A stretch of 64,000 nucleotides of DNA from Cryptomeria japonica. Lineage: Eukaryota > Streptophyta > Pinopsida > Cupressales > Cupressaceae. The notes under the pieces are model-generated. The model was given only the letters and a program-made list of their open reading frames with translations, did no database searches and was not told the DNA's origin. The position numbers and the translations under genes are program-made. Shown piece after piece: positions 22,730 to 32,973 of this stretch; within the stretch, counting starts at the first letter, position 1; each line of letters opens with the position of its first letter. The stretch is from contig NC_081415.1 of NCBI RefSeq assembly GCF_030272615.1, positions 505,251,373-505,315,372 of the forward strand. The letters run 5' to 3'.

Positions 22730-23114
22730 TGGTATCAAAGTGTAGATTCTGCAAACCCCTTCTCAAGTTTTGAGAGTTTCTTTACTCAAAGGCATTACAA
22801 GGTCCCAGATTTTGTTTTTGTGGATCTGGTTGTGGGCTAAATTTTTATCATTTTTCGAGTAAAATGGGCATCACCATTACATTTATAGCATAAAAAAACC
22901 TTATTATCGGCTATCGTTTTGTCAAAATCTAGGTAGTTGAAATTTGGGGTAAAATTGGCTGAGGTGCATTTATCGAAATGAGTTTTAGGGGTAGTTGGAA
23001 AATATGGTTAGTATGGGATAAAACAGACATCACCATCATGCTCAGGAGGCTTGAAAACCCTAAGATCTCTTGTCAAATTATTGAAATCAAAGATCGGGAA
23101 ATTATTTGCCAAAT

Positions 23115-23290
23115 TTTTTTAAAAAGTTTCAATTTTCAAAAAGTTTTTGTTTTCAACGAGTTTCCGTTTTTGGCAAGTTTCCATTTTTCGGAAAGTTTAT
23201 ATTTTCAAAAACTTTCTATTTTCAATCATACTTCTATTTTTGTAAGCTTTCTATTTTCGAAAACTTTCTATTTTCAAAAAAAGACATTTT
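23115..23290. repeat. Minisatellite of TTTTCAAAAAGTTT-like units
   Basis: About seven units of 20-30 bases, each with TTTTC-AAA and AGTTT or ACTTT followed by CTATTTT. The overlapping plus frames read as F-S-K / F-Q-K repeats because of the biased sequence. This is low-complexity DNA and not evidence for a protein. Confidence 0.6.
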
Positions 23291-23817
23291 TGGGGTCCCT
23301 TCAAGCCTTCCAAGCCCTAAAAAGCAATCTTCAATTTTTTGCTCATAACTTGGTCATACAAGCTTCGTCTTTTGACTTCTACATATAATCAAAAAGCTCG
23401 ATTTGGCACCAATCTGTACATGGTGGTAATTTCATCAAATTTTTCTCTAGGTGTCTTGTACAGGCCTCCAAAGTCAAACTTGTTTTTCGTGCTTCTGGGG
23501 CCATAACTTGGGCAAACGAACTTTGTTTTTTGACTTTCACACATCGTAGAAAAGATATCAAAGTCAACTATGTTGATCATCTATTATATTTTCTATATTT
23601 TTCTTTGTGTGACTTTTATTGATTCTTTTGTATTTTTACTTCATGGTTGATTACTCAGTCATTCTGGCTCCTGGATTCTTTTTGTTTCTATTGGGTGGCT
23701 TTTCTTGGGATCTCTTACATGTATATGCATAACTTAGCCCTATCTAGGCATTTTAAGCATCATTTTTAAGCACTTCTTTCTTGTAAATACACTAAGATAA
23801 AGTGCCACTCTTGTGTA

Positions 23818-24965
23818 TGATGAATACTAAGAGAGGGGGTGAATTAGTATGCCCAAACACTTAACCAAACTCTTAAGCAATTTTACTGCAGACCGGTATA
23901 GTAGTTTAAACAACAAACTGGTTAAAACACAGATAAGCCAAATAGAAAATAAAGCATTCACCCACAGAAGCACAATCACCATAACATAATATATTTTGAC
24001 GTGGAAACCCAAATGGTAAAAACCACGGTGAGTAAAACTCACAAGTCAACTATCTGTAGAATAGTAACCAGACCGGTTAAGGTCTTACAATGTTCTTCAC
24101 CAGAATAGATCCTATTAGGAATCCAGATCTCTGTTAGGAGATAAGTCCTATTAAAGACTACCCTATTAGAGGATTTTAGATCCACAACTATGAACCACCT
24201 TGTTAGAGGATTTACAATAGGCTTGACTGGGCCTACCTGGTTAAGGGTTTTAGACTTGTCAAAGAGATTAGTAATCAACAAGTGAATGATCTAGAAAGTA
24301 GCACAGAATGCTTGATTAGATCCTTGACTGCTCTTTGTTAATGCATTGCAGCATTACCTCAGTCTTCTATCCTTTGCATGTTCAATCTATATCGCACAAT
24401 GCTTCTATAACAACTTCACTCTTTAACACACATACACACACATTAAAACCCTAGACATGATGTCCTTAAATAGGAAGTTGATTTCATGTCGGTCCAATGA
24501 GATTGGATTACAATTTCCTAGGTTCAAAGCATCTAGACACATTTGGTAACATGGCACAAAAACACCGCCAAAGTGTCGATGGATGATAACTCATCACACT
24601 TTACAAGTTTACCGGTTAACAAACAAAGACTGGTAAACTAGAACATAGTGTTCCGATCAAAAAGATTAACTGCCGCTAGGGGTCCACATTCCGCTTTAGG
24701 TCTTCATAGTGCTTGGTGTCTTCATACCGCTTGAGGTCTTCAGTCATGCTTTGACCGGTAAGATTCTTCTACAAAACATCGATAGTCTTCTACAAACAAA
24801 GACTATACATATAATGGCATGCAATGTCGGTTTGAACAATACATCACATAGTACCAGTGGAGAATAACTCATACAAAAAATAAGTGTGTGTCCATCAATG
24901 AAAATCACAATGAAACATGCCAACAACCACCTCAACTAAGTACAAACATTATCAAAATGCCAACA
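23818..24965. mobile_element. Solo LTR C, 1148 bp, inside element B
   Basis: Starts TGATGAATACTAAGAG, ends AAAATGCCAACA, and is flanked by perfect GTGTA duplicates (23813-23817 and 24966-24970). No coding domain is present. Read on the minus strand it begins TGTTGGCATTTTGATAATG, a common kind of plant LTR start, so the minus strand is the likelier orientation. Solo LTRs form by recombination between the two LTRs of a full element. Confidence 0.85.
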
Positions 24966-25940
24966 GTGTATGGTTTTTGGGGATTTTGCACATTTTGTTG
25001 TGCCTTATTTTGTACATGCAATATATTATAAAATGTCATTTGGGGTTGTGTAGTGACTTTTATTTTTCCATCACACCTTTGTCTGATGAGTGTCCCTCCA
25101 TGACAACATCGAATGCTAGTGATTCTTGTCCCATGCATGTGTGCATCTGTTGCATACCCTTTTTTAGTTGCAGTTACTTTCTTTGTGCACATGCAAATTC
25201 TCCTTCATGCACTTCATGGTGACACACAATTTCAATGGACCTATCATGCCTCTCCCTCGATAGCATTATGGGGAGGCTTCTACTATTAGTGTTAATGCTT
25301 CTTTGGTTTTTCTTTGGAATTTGACACTCTTACATTCCAATTTTGTGGAGGTAACCTTCCATCTTCTGTTATTGATCAAATTTTTTTAGACTATTGGCAC
25401 TTGTATTTTCGACTAGTAGTTTTCTCTTGCATGGTTGAGTAGAATCAGTGGGGTCACTTGTGCAAATTCATGTGCCATCTGTATCTTTGATTTCCAAATG
25501 TGTTACCTTTGTTTTCCATCTGATTGTTCGCGTAGTGTCATTTGGGGCACTCATGCAGATTGTTGCCTTCTTGATCTTGATCATCATCTCAGTTTAAAAG
25601 GAGGTTCTTCATTTATCACTATAGCAGTTATCACTTGACAATTTTCTATGGCTTCTTTGTGCTTTAAGGATGTTCTTCATGTTCCTATTCTTTTGGGATA
25701 TTTTCTTGTAGGCTTCTTAGTCCTTCATTCCTTTTTTAGTAGTTCATGTTTTTTTCATGCATTGCATCTCTCGCTTTGGAGAGGGATTTTTTTCCCACAT
25801 GGTTTTTCTCATTTTCTTCGCTTAGAGAGACTTCATTTGTTTCTACATGGGTACCTAACCAGGCCTTTTGTTTTCAAGACACATTTTTTCATTCATGCAT
25901 TTAAAATTTTTCTATTCACCCTAAGTTTCACTTAAGGGGG

Positions 25941-26299
25941 TGTTAGAGCATATTTAGCTATTAGTTTGTTTTTTACAACTAGTTATGGTTTTTTGCTTAA
26001 GTTCACTTAGGAGTGCTTATTTTAGTTGTGCATCTAGTTTAGCTTTTATGCAGCTACTTTAGCTATAGTTGAGATTTATTTAGCTTCTCATGCTTGCACT
26101 TTAGTTCTCCTAAATTTAGCTATGTGCTTTCTTTATAAGCACCACATTGTACAATTGTAACTCGTCCTTTAATTTTGTATTATTTTCTTTTGAGTAATCT
26201 AGCATTAATTTGTGCAACTCTCATTTGTGGAAGGTGTTTTTGTTTGTCATTTGATCTTATAGGCTTGTGTTGCAATCTTTTGTGTTGTAAAATTCAACA
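25941..26299 (+). repeat. 3' LTR of element B, internally deleted
   Basis: Begins TGTTAGAGC after AAGGGGG and ends ATTCAACA at the host junction. It lacks about 230 bases that the 5' LTR has between about 22490 and 22715. Confidence 0.75.
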
Positions 26300-26304
26300 A
26301 AAAC

Positions 26305-27020
26305 TCATTGCTTCAAATCTTATCAAACTTCTTGAGGCTAGATATTTTGAACCCAAACTTAAAATAGAATGGTGGAAAGACTTTGGATATTGTGAATATC
26401 ATTAAAACAAAGGATATAAGACCAATAATTTCCATAGATTGAAGAATATTATCCAAGACCTTATCGATCAAGGAGAAATTTCTATAGAAGGTCATTCATA
26501 CAATAATGAACATGTGGTATTTAAGAATCCTTCGCCTGATCATGAGGAAGGAAAAGCCTCTCGTTCAAGGAAAAATAATGAAAAAAACACAAGCTATGTC
26601 AATGTCTCCTACAATTATACCATCAACCATATTATTGAGGTGGATAATTAGGTCTCAACAATAGTTATGAAGAATAAAACCTTGAATGCAATGTAACCAC
26701 CCATCAAGGAAGAGTTACACTCCAAGGTACATATAAAACCTGTTCCACATCTAACTAGTATAGTTTTATCGAACAAATTGGAAAAACACTCACCCATATA
26801 TATATACATACTTGATCCTTTGTGTATATTTCTTCTTCTTGATAAAGCTCTACAAGAAACCACAGTCACAACTAACCTAAATATGGACTAGTTACAAGCC
26901 ATGGTAGGTCACTTAACATCCCCTCATAAACTCACATTTCCCAAACATTATGATACATCTACCTAACAACCTCATAATGCACCCTTACATATCAAAGATT
27001 TCATACATAAGCACTCATAA
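26305..27020 (+). pseudogene. Ty3 gag C-terminus and pre-protease region, resumed
   Basis: Continues the gag cut at 22142. The Cys/His region reads Y-C-E-Y-H-K-N-K-G-Y-K-T-N-N at about 26390-26430, followed by R-L-K-N-I-I-Q-D-L-I-D-Q-G, which is diagnostic of Tat-type gag. Downstream in one frame come H-L-T-S-P-H-K-L-T-F-P and A-P-L-H-I-K-D-F-I-H-K-H, the conserved stretch just before the D-G-G-A protease site of these elements. The sequence stops there at 27020, where the truncated LTR of chromovirus D begins, so protease and pol are lost. Several TAG/TAA/TAA stops interrupt it. Confidence 0.8.
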
Positions 27021-28278
27021 TGTCGCCCGATAACTTGATGGGAAAGCATACGCTTTGGAGCGCACCATTGGCCATCGGCAGGAGGTGTTTTAGGCTACAC
27101 CGATAACCCGATGGGAAAGCATTCTATTGGGAGCGCACCATCAGCCATCGGTAAGAGTGTTTTAATGCTACATCGATGACCCAATGGAAACCAATGAGGA
27201 AGTGTGCAATTGGTAAAATGTCATCGAACATAGAAGTAACTATTTTGAGGCTAACCTGATGACTCGATAGAAAGGGAAGTGAGTTGTAAACTACCATCGG
27301 ACATCAGTGTAAGTGTTCCAGTGCTAACCCAATGACCCGATGAGGAAAGCAATGCTAACCCGATGACCCGATGAAAATGAAAAGATAGTTACAGCAGGAA
27401 ATCGATTGTGTCGAGTTCGATCTCGTTCGTTAGGGATGTTTCATGACATGTCGTAGAGGCTATAAAAGACCCAATGGGCATTTTGTAAAGAGGTTAGAAG
27501 GAGGTTGGATAGGTGGAACAAAGAACATCTTTTGAATAGAAATTTGAAAACCATTTTTTGGTTTCTTTTCTCAGAGTTCAATTTGACTTTGTAAACTGTA
27601 CATAATAGCTTAAATCTTTAAAATGCTAGTGTAGATAGAGTAGATGTTTCTTTTCTGCATTTTGTGAGTTCCAGTTTTGAAGTCGTGCCAAGCTCAGCTC
27701 TATAGATGATGTTGTCTTTCTGATCTTAATTTTTGTTGGTGACAAGTAGTATAAACATGGCTTTGTCTTGATTCTCCATCATGGGATCCACACAACTATT
27801 GGAGGTTGTCAAGAAGAGCCAGCCATGTATAGTAGAGTTCTATTTGTAGCATACCAGGGAATGGCATCGATTGTTTTAGTAGACTAGCCCTAGGCGAGCT
27901 TGATGATAGCCTGGCTAGGTATCAGTGACCAAGAGGAATCACTTGCAGGGTAAACTGGAGTCTAGGTTGTTAGCATCAGACTAGGGGAAGATGGGATCAA
28001 AGGGAGAGAAGATCCAAGCATGAGGAGGAAAACAACTTAGCAGAAGTTGTAGGTATAATCCATGGTAGAGAAAACCCTACAAGGTGTCTAGTTAGATACA
28101 GTGGAATAGTGAGTTGGTGGATTTATGAAAGTGAATTCACAAATAGTAGAATAATAACCCTCAGTAGAGAGGACCTAGAGTGGAATAGGGGAATTGAGAG
28201 GAGTATTCCTAGGATAGGCTAGTAAAAGGCCTTGGAGTGAGTCAAGCTGACTCAAGCAATCTAGGGTCCTCCCTATCA
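27021..28278 (+). repeat. 5' LTR of chromovirus D, missing its first part
   Basis: Aligns with 33398-34647 of the 3' LTR from TGTCGCCCGATAAC onward. If the 3' LTR starts at 32956, some 440 bases are missing here. The break falls inside the tandem-hairpin array. TATAAAAG at 27461-27468 is the likely promoter; the 3' LTR has TATAGAAG (33830-33837). Ends CCCTATCA. Confidence 0.88.
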
Positions 28279-28281
28279 GAT

Positions 28282-28293
28282 TGGTATCAAAGC
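28282..28293 (+). other. Primer-binding site of chromovirus D
   Basis: TGGTATCAAAGC, three bases after the LTR end, one mismatch from the initiator tRNA-Met site TGGTATCAGAGC. Confidence 0.9.
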
Positions 28294-28353
28294 TAGTTAA
28301 ATATTTGGGGTGAAGAGTGTAAGACTGATCTAGTATCAGAAGAAGGAGTAAAG

Positions 28354-29400
28354 ATGGTGACCAATACAGAATTGGCTAAGCAGGTCGCTGACCAAGAAGA
28401 TGAAAACTGATTGCTCAAGGAAAGGCTGGAGCACTTGGAGCAGAAACTAGGTGTAATGGAAGTCATGACAGTAGAAGTGAGTGGGAAGATAGAAGAGAAG
28501 GGTAAAATGGTGGAAATAGAGGATGAAGTCCCTTCCCCAGACCCTGTTATTGATCAAGAACCATTCTTGAAGGCTTTAAAGACAATGAGTAGAAAGTCTT
28601 TGGAAGGAGTACCATTGTTTAGTGGCGAGATGGAAGCAGAGTCTGTAATGGAATTGATAGAGGGTATGGAAAATCATTTTGAGTGTGAAGGTGTGAGAGA
28701 GGCCCAAAAGGTTAAAGTGGCTAAGTCAAGAATGAGAGGTGTTACCGTTAATTGGTGGAAGTTTATATAAAATGAGAGAGAAAGAGAAGGTAAGATCCCC
28801 ATCTCTACTTGGAAAGGGATGGTAAGCAAAATTAGAGAGACTTATCTTCCTGAGGATTATGAAGTGCAGTTGCATAGGAAAAGACAAAACCTAAGACAAA
28901 AGGAGTTAGATGTAAGTACCTACATTGAAGAGTTCCAGAAGTTGTGTCTAAGGTCAAAAGTGATGGAGGATGAAAGCATTAGAGTAGCAAGGTATCTTAA
29001 TGGTCTGAGATGGAACATACAAGAGGAATTAAGTTTGTTGAGTCCAAATATCATTCACAAATATTATCAGTTGGCTCTGAAAGTAGAAGAAAAGAATAAG
29101 AAGAAACATGAAATCACTAGTAGAGGCAGAGGTAGAGGTCAAGATTCAAAAGGTTATAGAGGAAGCTATAGTGGCAGAGGAAGTGAAGTAAGATCTCAGG
29201 GAGAGTCAAAATTGACTGAGCAGACTAATGAATCCAGTGGAGGGGGAAATTATGGTAGAGGAAGAGGTCATAACAACAACAACAGAGGTAGATCTGGAAG
29301 TTTTGGTGGAGGTTCATACTTTGCAAACATGAAGTGTTAACACTGCAGTAATTTTGGTCATCCTGCATATACGTGTCCGGAGAAGGCAACCTCATCACGT
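28354..29400 (+). pseudogene. Chromovirus D gag
   Basis: The chosen ATG at 28354 begins M-V-T-N-T-E-L-A-K; a TGA follows about 18 codons later and the frame continues open from 28411. A coiled-coil-like N-terminus (L-E-H-L-E-Q-K-L) precedes the capsid core (V-P-L-F-S-G-E-M-E-A, then V-N-W-W, a TAA at 28768, then Y-L-P-E-D-Y-E-V-Q-L-H). An Arg/Gly-rich basic stretch lies at 29115-29310. The zinc knuckle at about 29333-29375 has a stop at its second position but retains H-C, G-H and C. Frame 1 is kept into protease, so gag and pol were probably one polyprotein. Confidence 0.88.
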
Positions 29401-31578
29401 TCAGAGAAAAGAATCAATTATGTGCAAGAGGATTCTAGTAGTGTGAAGTCTCCTGAAGTAAACCTTGACTCAGAGAATGGTGAGAATCTGATGGTTAGAA
29501 GGGTGCTAATCAAGGAACCGGTTAAGGAAGAGCCTAAACAGAGGAAGTCTCTTTTCAGAGTAAAGTGCAAGATACTTGGTAAGGTCTGTAAAGTGATCAT
29601 TGACTCAGGATCAACAAACAATATCATCTCTGAAGAAGTTGTAAGTAAACTTGGGTTGAGTAGCATGCCACATATTCATCCTTACAAGGTCACATGGTTG
29701 AATAAAGGACAACATGTGCTAGTAAATTAACAAGTATGGGTTGAATTTGCAATTGGGAAATATTCTGACAGAATTTTATGTGATGTTCTACCCATGGATG
29801 CTTGTCATTTTTTGCTAGGCAAACCATGGCAATTTGACAGAAAATCTGTCCATGATGGCGAAAAGAGCTCTTATGCATTCACAAAGGAAGGGGTGGCATA
29901 TAGGATTAAATCTTTGGTAGAGGATGAAGGAACAAAGACCAGTGGTCCTAATGTGTTGTTGACCGGAGGAAAAGAATTTTTGAGAGATCTCAAGAAAGGA
30001 GATGGAGAACATTATGCTCTCTTATTGAAACCTAGTCAAGAAAAGAAGACTGAACAAGAAAGTTTACCTAAAGAGGTTTAGTAGTTGTTAGAACAGTTCA
30101 TGGAAATTGTGAGTGATGGAACACTCGTAATGCTACCTCCTCCTAGAGCAGTAAGTCACCAGATAGACTTTATACCTAGAGCATCACTGCCTAATAAGGC
30201 TTCATATAAGATGACTCCTGAACAAAACAAAAGTGGCAAGACAAGTACAAGAGTTGCTTGATCAAGGTCTAATCAGAAAAAGTATAAGACTGTGTGTTGT
30301 ACCAGTGGTGTTAGCAACCAAGAAAGGAGATAAATGGAGATTATGTACTGATTCTCGGGCAATAAACAGAATCACCATAAGATACAGATTTCCTATCCCT
30401 AGAATTGAGGATTTAATGGATTGTCTTGGAGAAACAAAGTATTACACTAAGCTGGATTTAAAGAGTGGATATCACCAGATCTAGATTAAAGAAGGGGATG
30501 AATGGAAAATAGCTTTTAAGACCATAGAGGGGTTGTATGAGTGGTTAGTTATGCCATTTGGGCTTACTAACGCCCCTAGTACCTTCATGAGGTTGATGAA
30601 TGAGGTGTTGAAGGACTACATTGGTATATTTGTAGTGGTATACTTTGATGATATCCTCATATTCAGCAAAATAGAGGAAGAGCATCTAGAACACTTGCAA
30701 ATTGTATTAAGGAAACTACATGAGGAACAGTTGGCAATCAATCTTGAAAAATGTGAATTCATTAAACAAGAACTCATTTATCTGGGTTTTGTAGTATCCC
30801 AAGGTACTTTGGAAATGGATCCTAGCAAGGTGGAAGTGATACAAAGTTGGCCTACACCGACAACTGCTATTGAGGTAAGAAGTTTTCATGGACTTGCCCA
30901 ATTTTATAGGAAGTTCATTCGAGGTTTTAGTGAAATTTGTGCTCCTGTTCTTGATACAATTAAGGGTGGGTTGAAAATAAGTTTAGATGGACTAAAGAAG
31001 ATGACCAAGGGTTTGAATTGCTCAAAAAGAGGATAGCTACCCAACCCATCCTAGTTTTACCAAGTTTTGATAAATTGTTTACCCTAGAATGTGATGCTAG
31101 TCATATAGCAGTAGGAGTTGTTTTAAACCAAGAGGGAAGACTAGTAGCATTCTTTAGTGAGAAATTGAATGATGCCAAGAAGAGATATTCATCCTATGAC
31201 TTATAATTTTATACCTTAGTGCAATCTCTTAGGAAGTGGAGGCATTATCTTTTTCCCAAAGAATTTGTAGTGTTTACAGATAACCAAGCCTTGAGTTTTA
31301 TCAATTCTCAAGAAAAGTTGAGCAATAGACACATCAAATGGATAGAATACCTACAGGCATACACTTTCACTATCAAGCACAAAAAGGGACAGCTGAACAA
31401 GGTAGCAGATGCCTTAAGTAGAAAACGTCTCACCGTCCAAGAAGTGACTTTGCAGAGAATAGGTGTGGAGAGTTTCAAGGAGCTTTACAAAGAAGATGAA
31501 GACTTTTTTGAGGTATACAAGGTATGCAGTGAGTTTAATAATCATTTTAATAGCCAATATGCAGATTACACATTGTAG
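29401..31578 (+). pseudogene. Chromovirus D protease, RT and RNase H
   Basis: Protease active site I-D-S-G-S-T-N-N at about 29599-29622. RT spans about 30150-31000: C-T-D-S-R-A-I-N, L-D-L-K-S-G-Y-H-Q-I, then a [11 protein letters not shown], and catalytic Y-F-D-D at 30641-30652. The frame moves from 1 to 2 near 30220 and back near 31000, two roughly compensating indels. RNase H (31018-31430) keeps L-E-C-D-A-S, F-T-D-N-Q-A-L and V-A-D-A-L-S-R-K, but the catalytic Glu of the Y-D-x-E-F-Y motif is a TAA stop (31204-31206). The product would make replication intermediates in cytoplasmic particles; this copy cannot. Confidence 0.92.
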
Positions 31579-32973
31579 AGTGGTCTTTTGTTTAAGGGAT
31601 GTCAATTATGTGTGCCAAGAGGATCTATGAGGGAAAATCTCATACAAGAAAAACATAATGGAAGTCTTAATGGATACTTTGGTCTGAATAAAACACTTGA
31701 ATTGTTGCAAAGATTTTATTATTGGCCGAAAATGTATAAAGATATCAGGAACTATGTTGAGCAGTGTATTATGTGTCAGAAAGCCAAGGGTACTAGATTG
31801 AATGCTGGACTATACCAACCTTTACCAATTCCCAAAAGACCGTGGGAGTGCATCAACATGGATTTTATTGTGGGTTTGCCAAAAACCAAGACTGGCCTAG
31901 ATAGTATTTTTGTCGTTGTTGACCGGTTTAGCAAAATGAGTCATTTTGTTCCATGCAAGACTACGCATGATGCTAGTTGCATTGCACATTTATTTTTCAA
32001 AGAGGTGGTAAGAATTCATGGGCTGCCTCTCAGTATAGTTTCAAACAGGGATGTGAAGTTTATGGGACACTTTTGGAAAACTCTATGGACAAGACTGGGA
32101 ACTAACCTTTCTTTTGGTTCTGCGTACCATCCGCAAACAGATGGTCAAACTAAGGTCATTAACCGAGTATTGGGTAATCTTGTGAGGTGTCTAACAAAAG
32201 AGTATGGACAAATGTGGGATCAAGTGTTACCATAGGCGGAATTTGCATATAATGACAGTGTCAACAGAACTATAGGTAAGAGTCTTTTTGAGATTGTTTA
32301 TGGACTCCACCCACATGGCGTTTGTGAACTTTGAGATTTGGGAAGCCAGGAAGGAAGAAGTGGACATGCAGAGGATTTCACTCAGTCTATCAAAGAGGTG
32401 CATGAACAAGTGTAGAGAACCTTGATCGACACTATGCAGAGGATTGAGGCTAAAGAAGATGAGAGGAGAAAAGACATTCAATTTGCATTTGGAGACATGG
32501 TTATGGTACATCTGAACAAGGCAAGATTGTAGAAGGGAGTCCCTAGTAAGCTTCAGATGAGGAGAATAGGACCTTGCAAAATTTTGGCTAAGTATGGCTC
32601 CAATGCTTATAAGGTAGATTTACCCATAGATTTGGCATTGTCCCCTGTGTTTAATGTCCAAAATTTGGTTCAGTTTAAAGGTCTCGTAGTAGTGCCAGAT
32701 GGACCAAATCCAAAAGGGGAAACTACTCTCAATGATGTTCCAATACTACCATTTTCTAAACCTTGGGAGGAACAAATTTTAGATTCCAGGGTGAAGAAGC
32801 AAACGAGGCATGGCGTGTATATGGAACACTTAATCAAGTGGCGCACCTTACCTAAAGTCGAAGCCACTTGGGTTGTCGAATCTGATTTCAAAACACTGGG
32901 CATTGATGTTGCCTTGCCGCCCCAAGGGGAACTTGATTTTTTTGTGTGGGGAGTATGGTGCAAGAGCACCTAA
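31579..32973 (+). pseudogene. Chromovirus D integrase with chromodomain
   Basis: The zinc-binding part has E-K-H-N-G-S-L-N-G-Y-F-G (second His now Tyr) and C-I-M-C. The DDE core shows Asp in N-M-D-F-I-V-G (31861-31863), Asp in S-N-R-D-V-K-F (32050-32052), and Lys instead of the expected Glu in D-G-Q-T-K-V (32152-32154). Open from 31588 to 32235, then several TAG/TGA stops to 32535. The last part (32557-32973) has the GPY-like R-I-G-P-C-K-I-L and a chromodomain (I-L-D-S-R-V, H-L-I-K-W-R, A-T-W-V-V) that targets integration to marked chromatin in this family. The stop codon overlaps the start of the LTR. Confidence 0.92.

Larger units (their letters stand above)
22143..26299 (+). mobile_element. 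Element B: non-autonomous LTR element inserted in gag
   Basis: LTR-like ends at 22143-22729 and 25941-26299 enclose about 3.2 kb without recognisable gag or pol. Flanking five-mers GAAAC (22138-22142) and AAAAC (26300-26304) are probably the target duplication with one change. The initiator tRNA-Met primer-binding site TGGTATCAAAG is at 22730-22740 and a polypurine tract AAGGGGG at 25934-25940, which fixes plus orientation. Removing the element rejoins the host gag in frame. A protease-like scrap (about 25600-25690, F-K-D-V-L-H-V-P) may mean a copia ancestor, but that is weak. Confidence 0.8.

Noticed and set aside
23106-23388. Open frames rich in F-S-K and F-Q-K
   Set aside because: Overlapping frames over a low-complexity TTTTC/AAA repeat; no domain.
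25648-25935. Possible membrane protein, or copia protease piece (F-K-D-V-L-H-V-P)
   Set aside because: Only eight residues resemble a copia block and the rest is T-rich sequence read as Phe and Leu; mentioned as weak evidence only.
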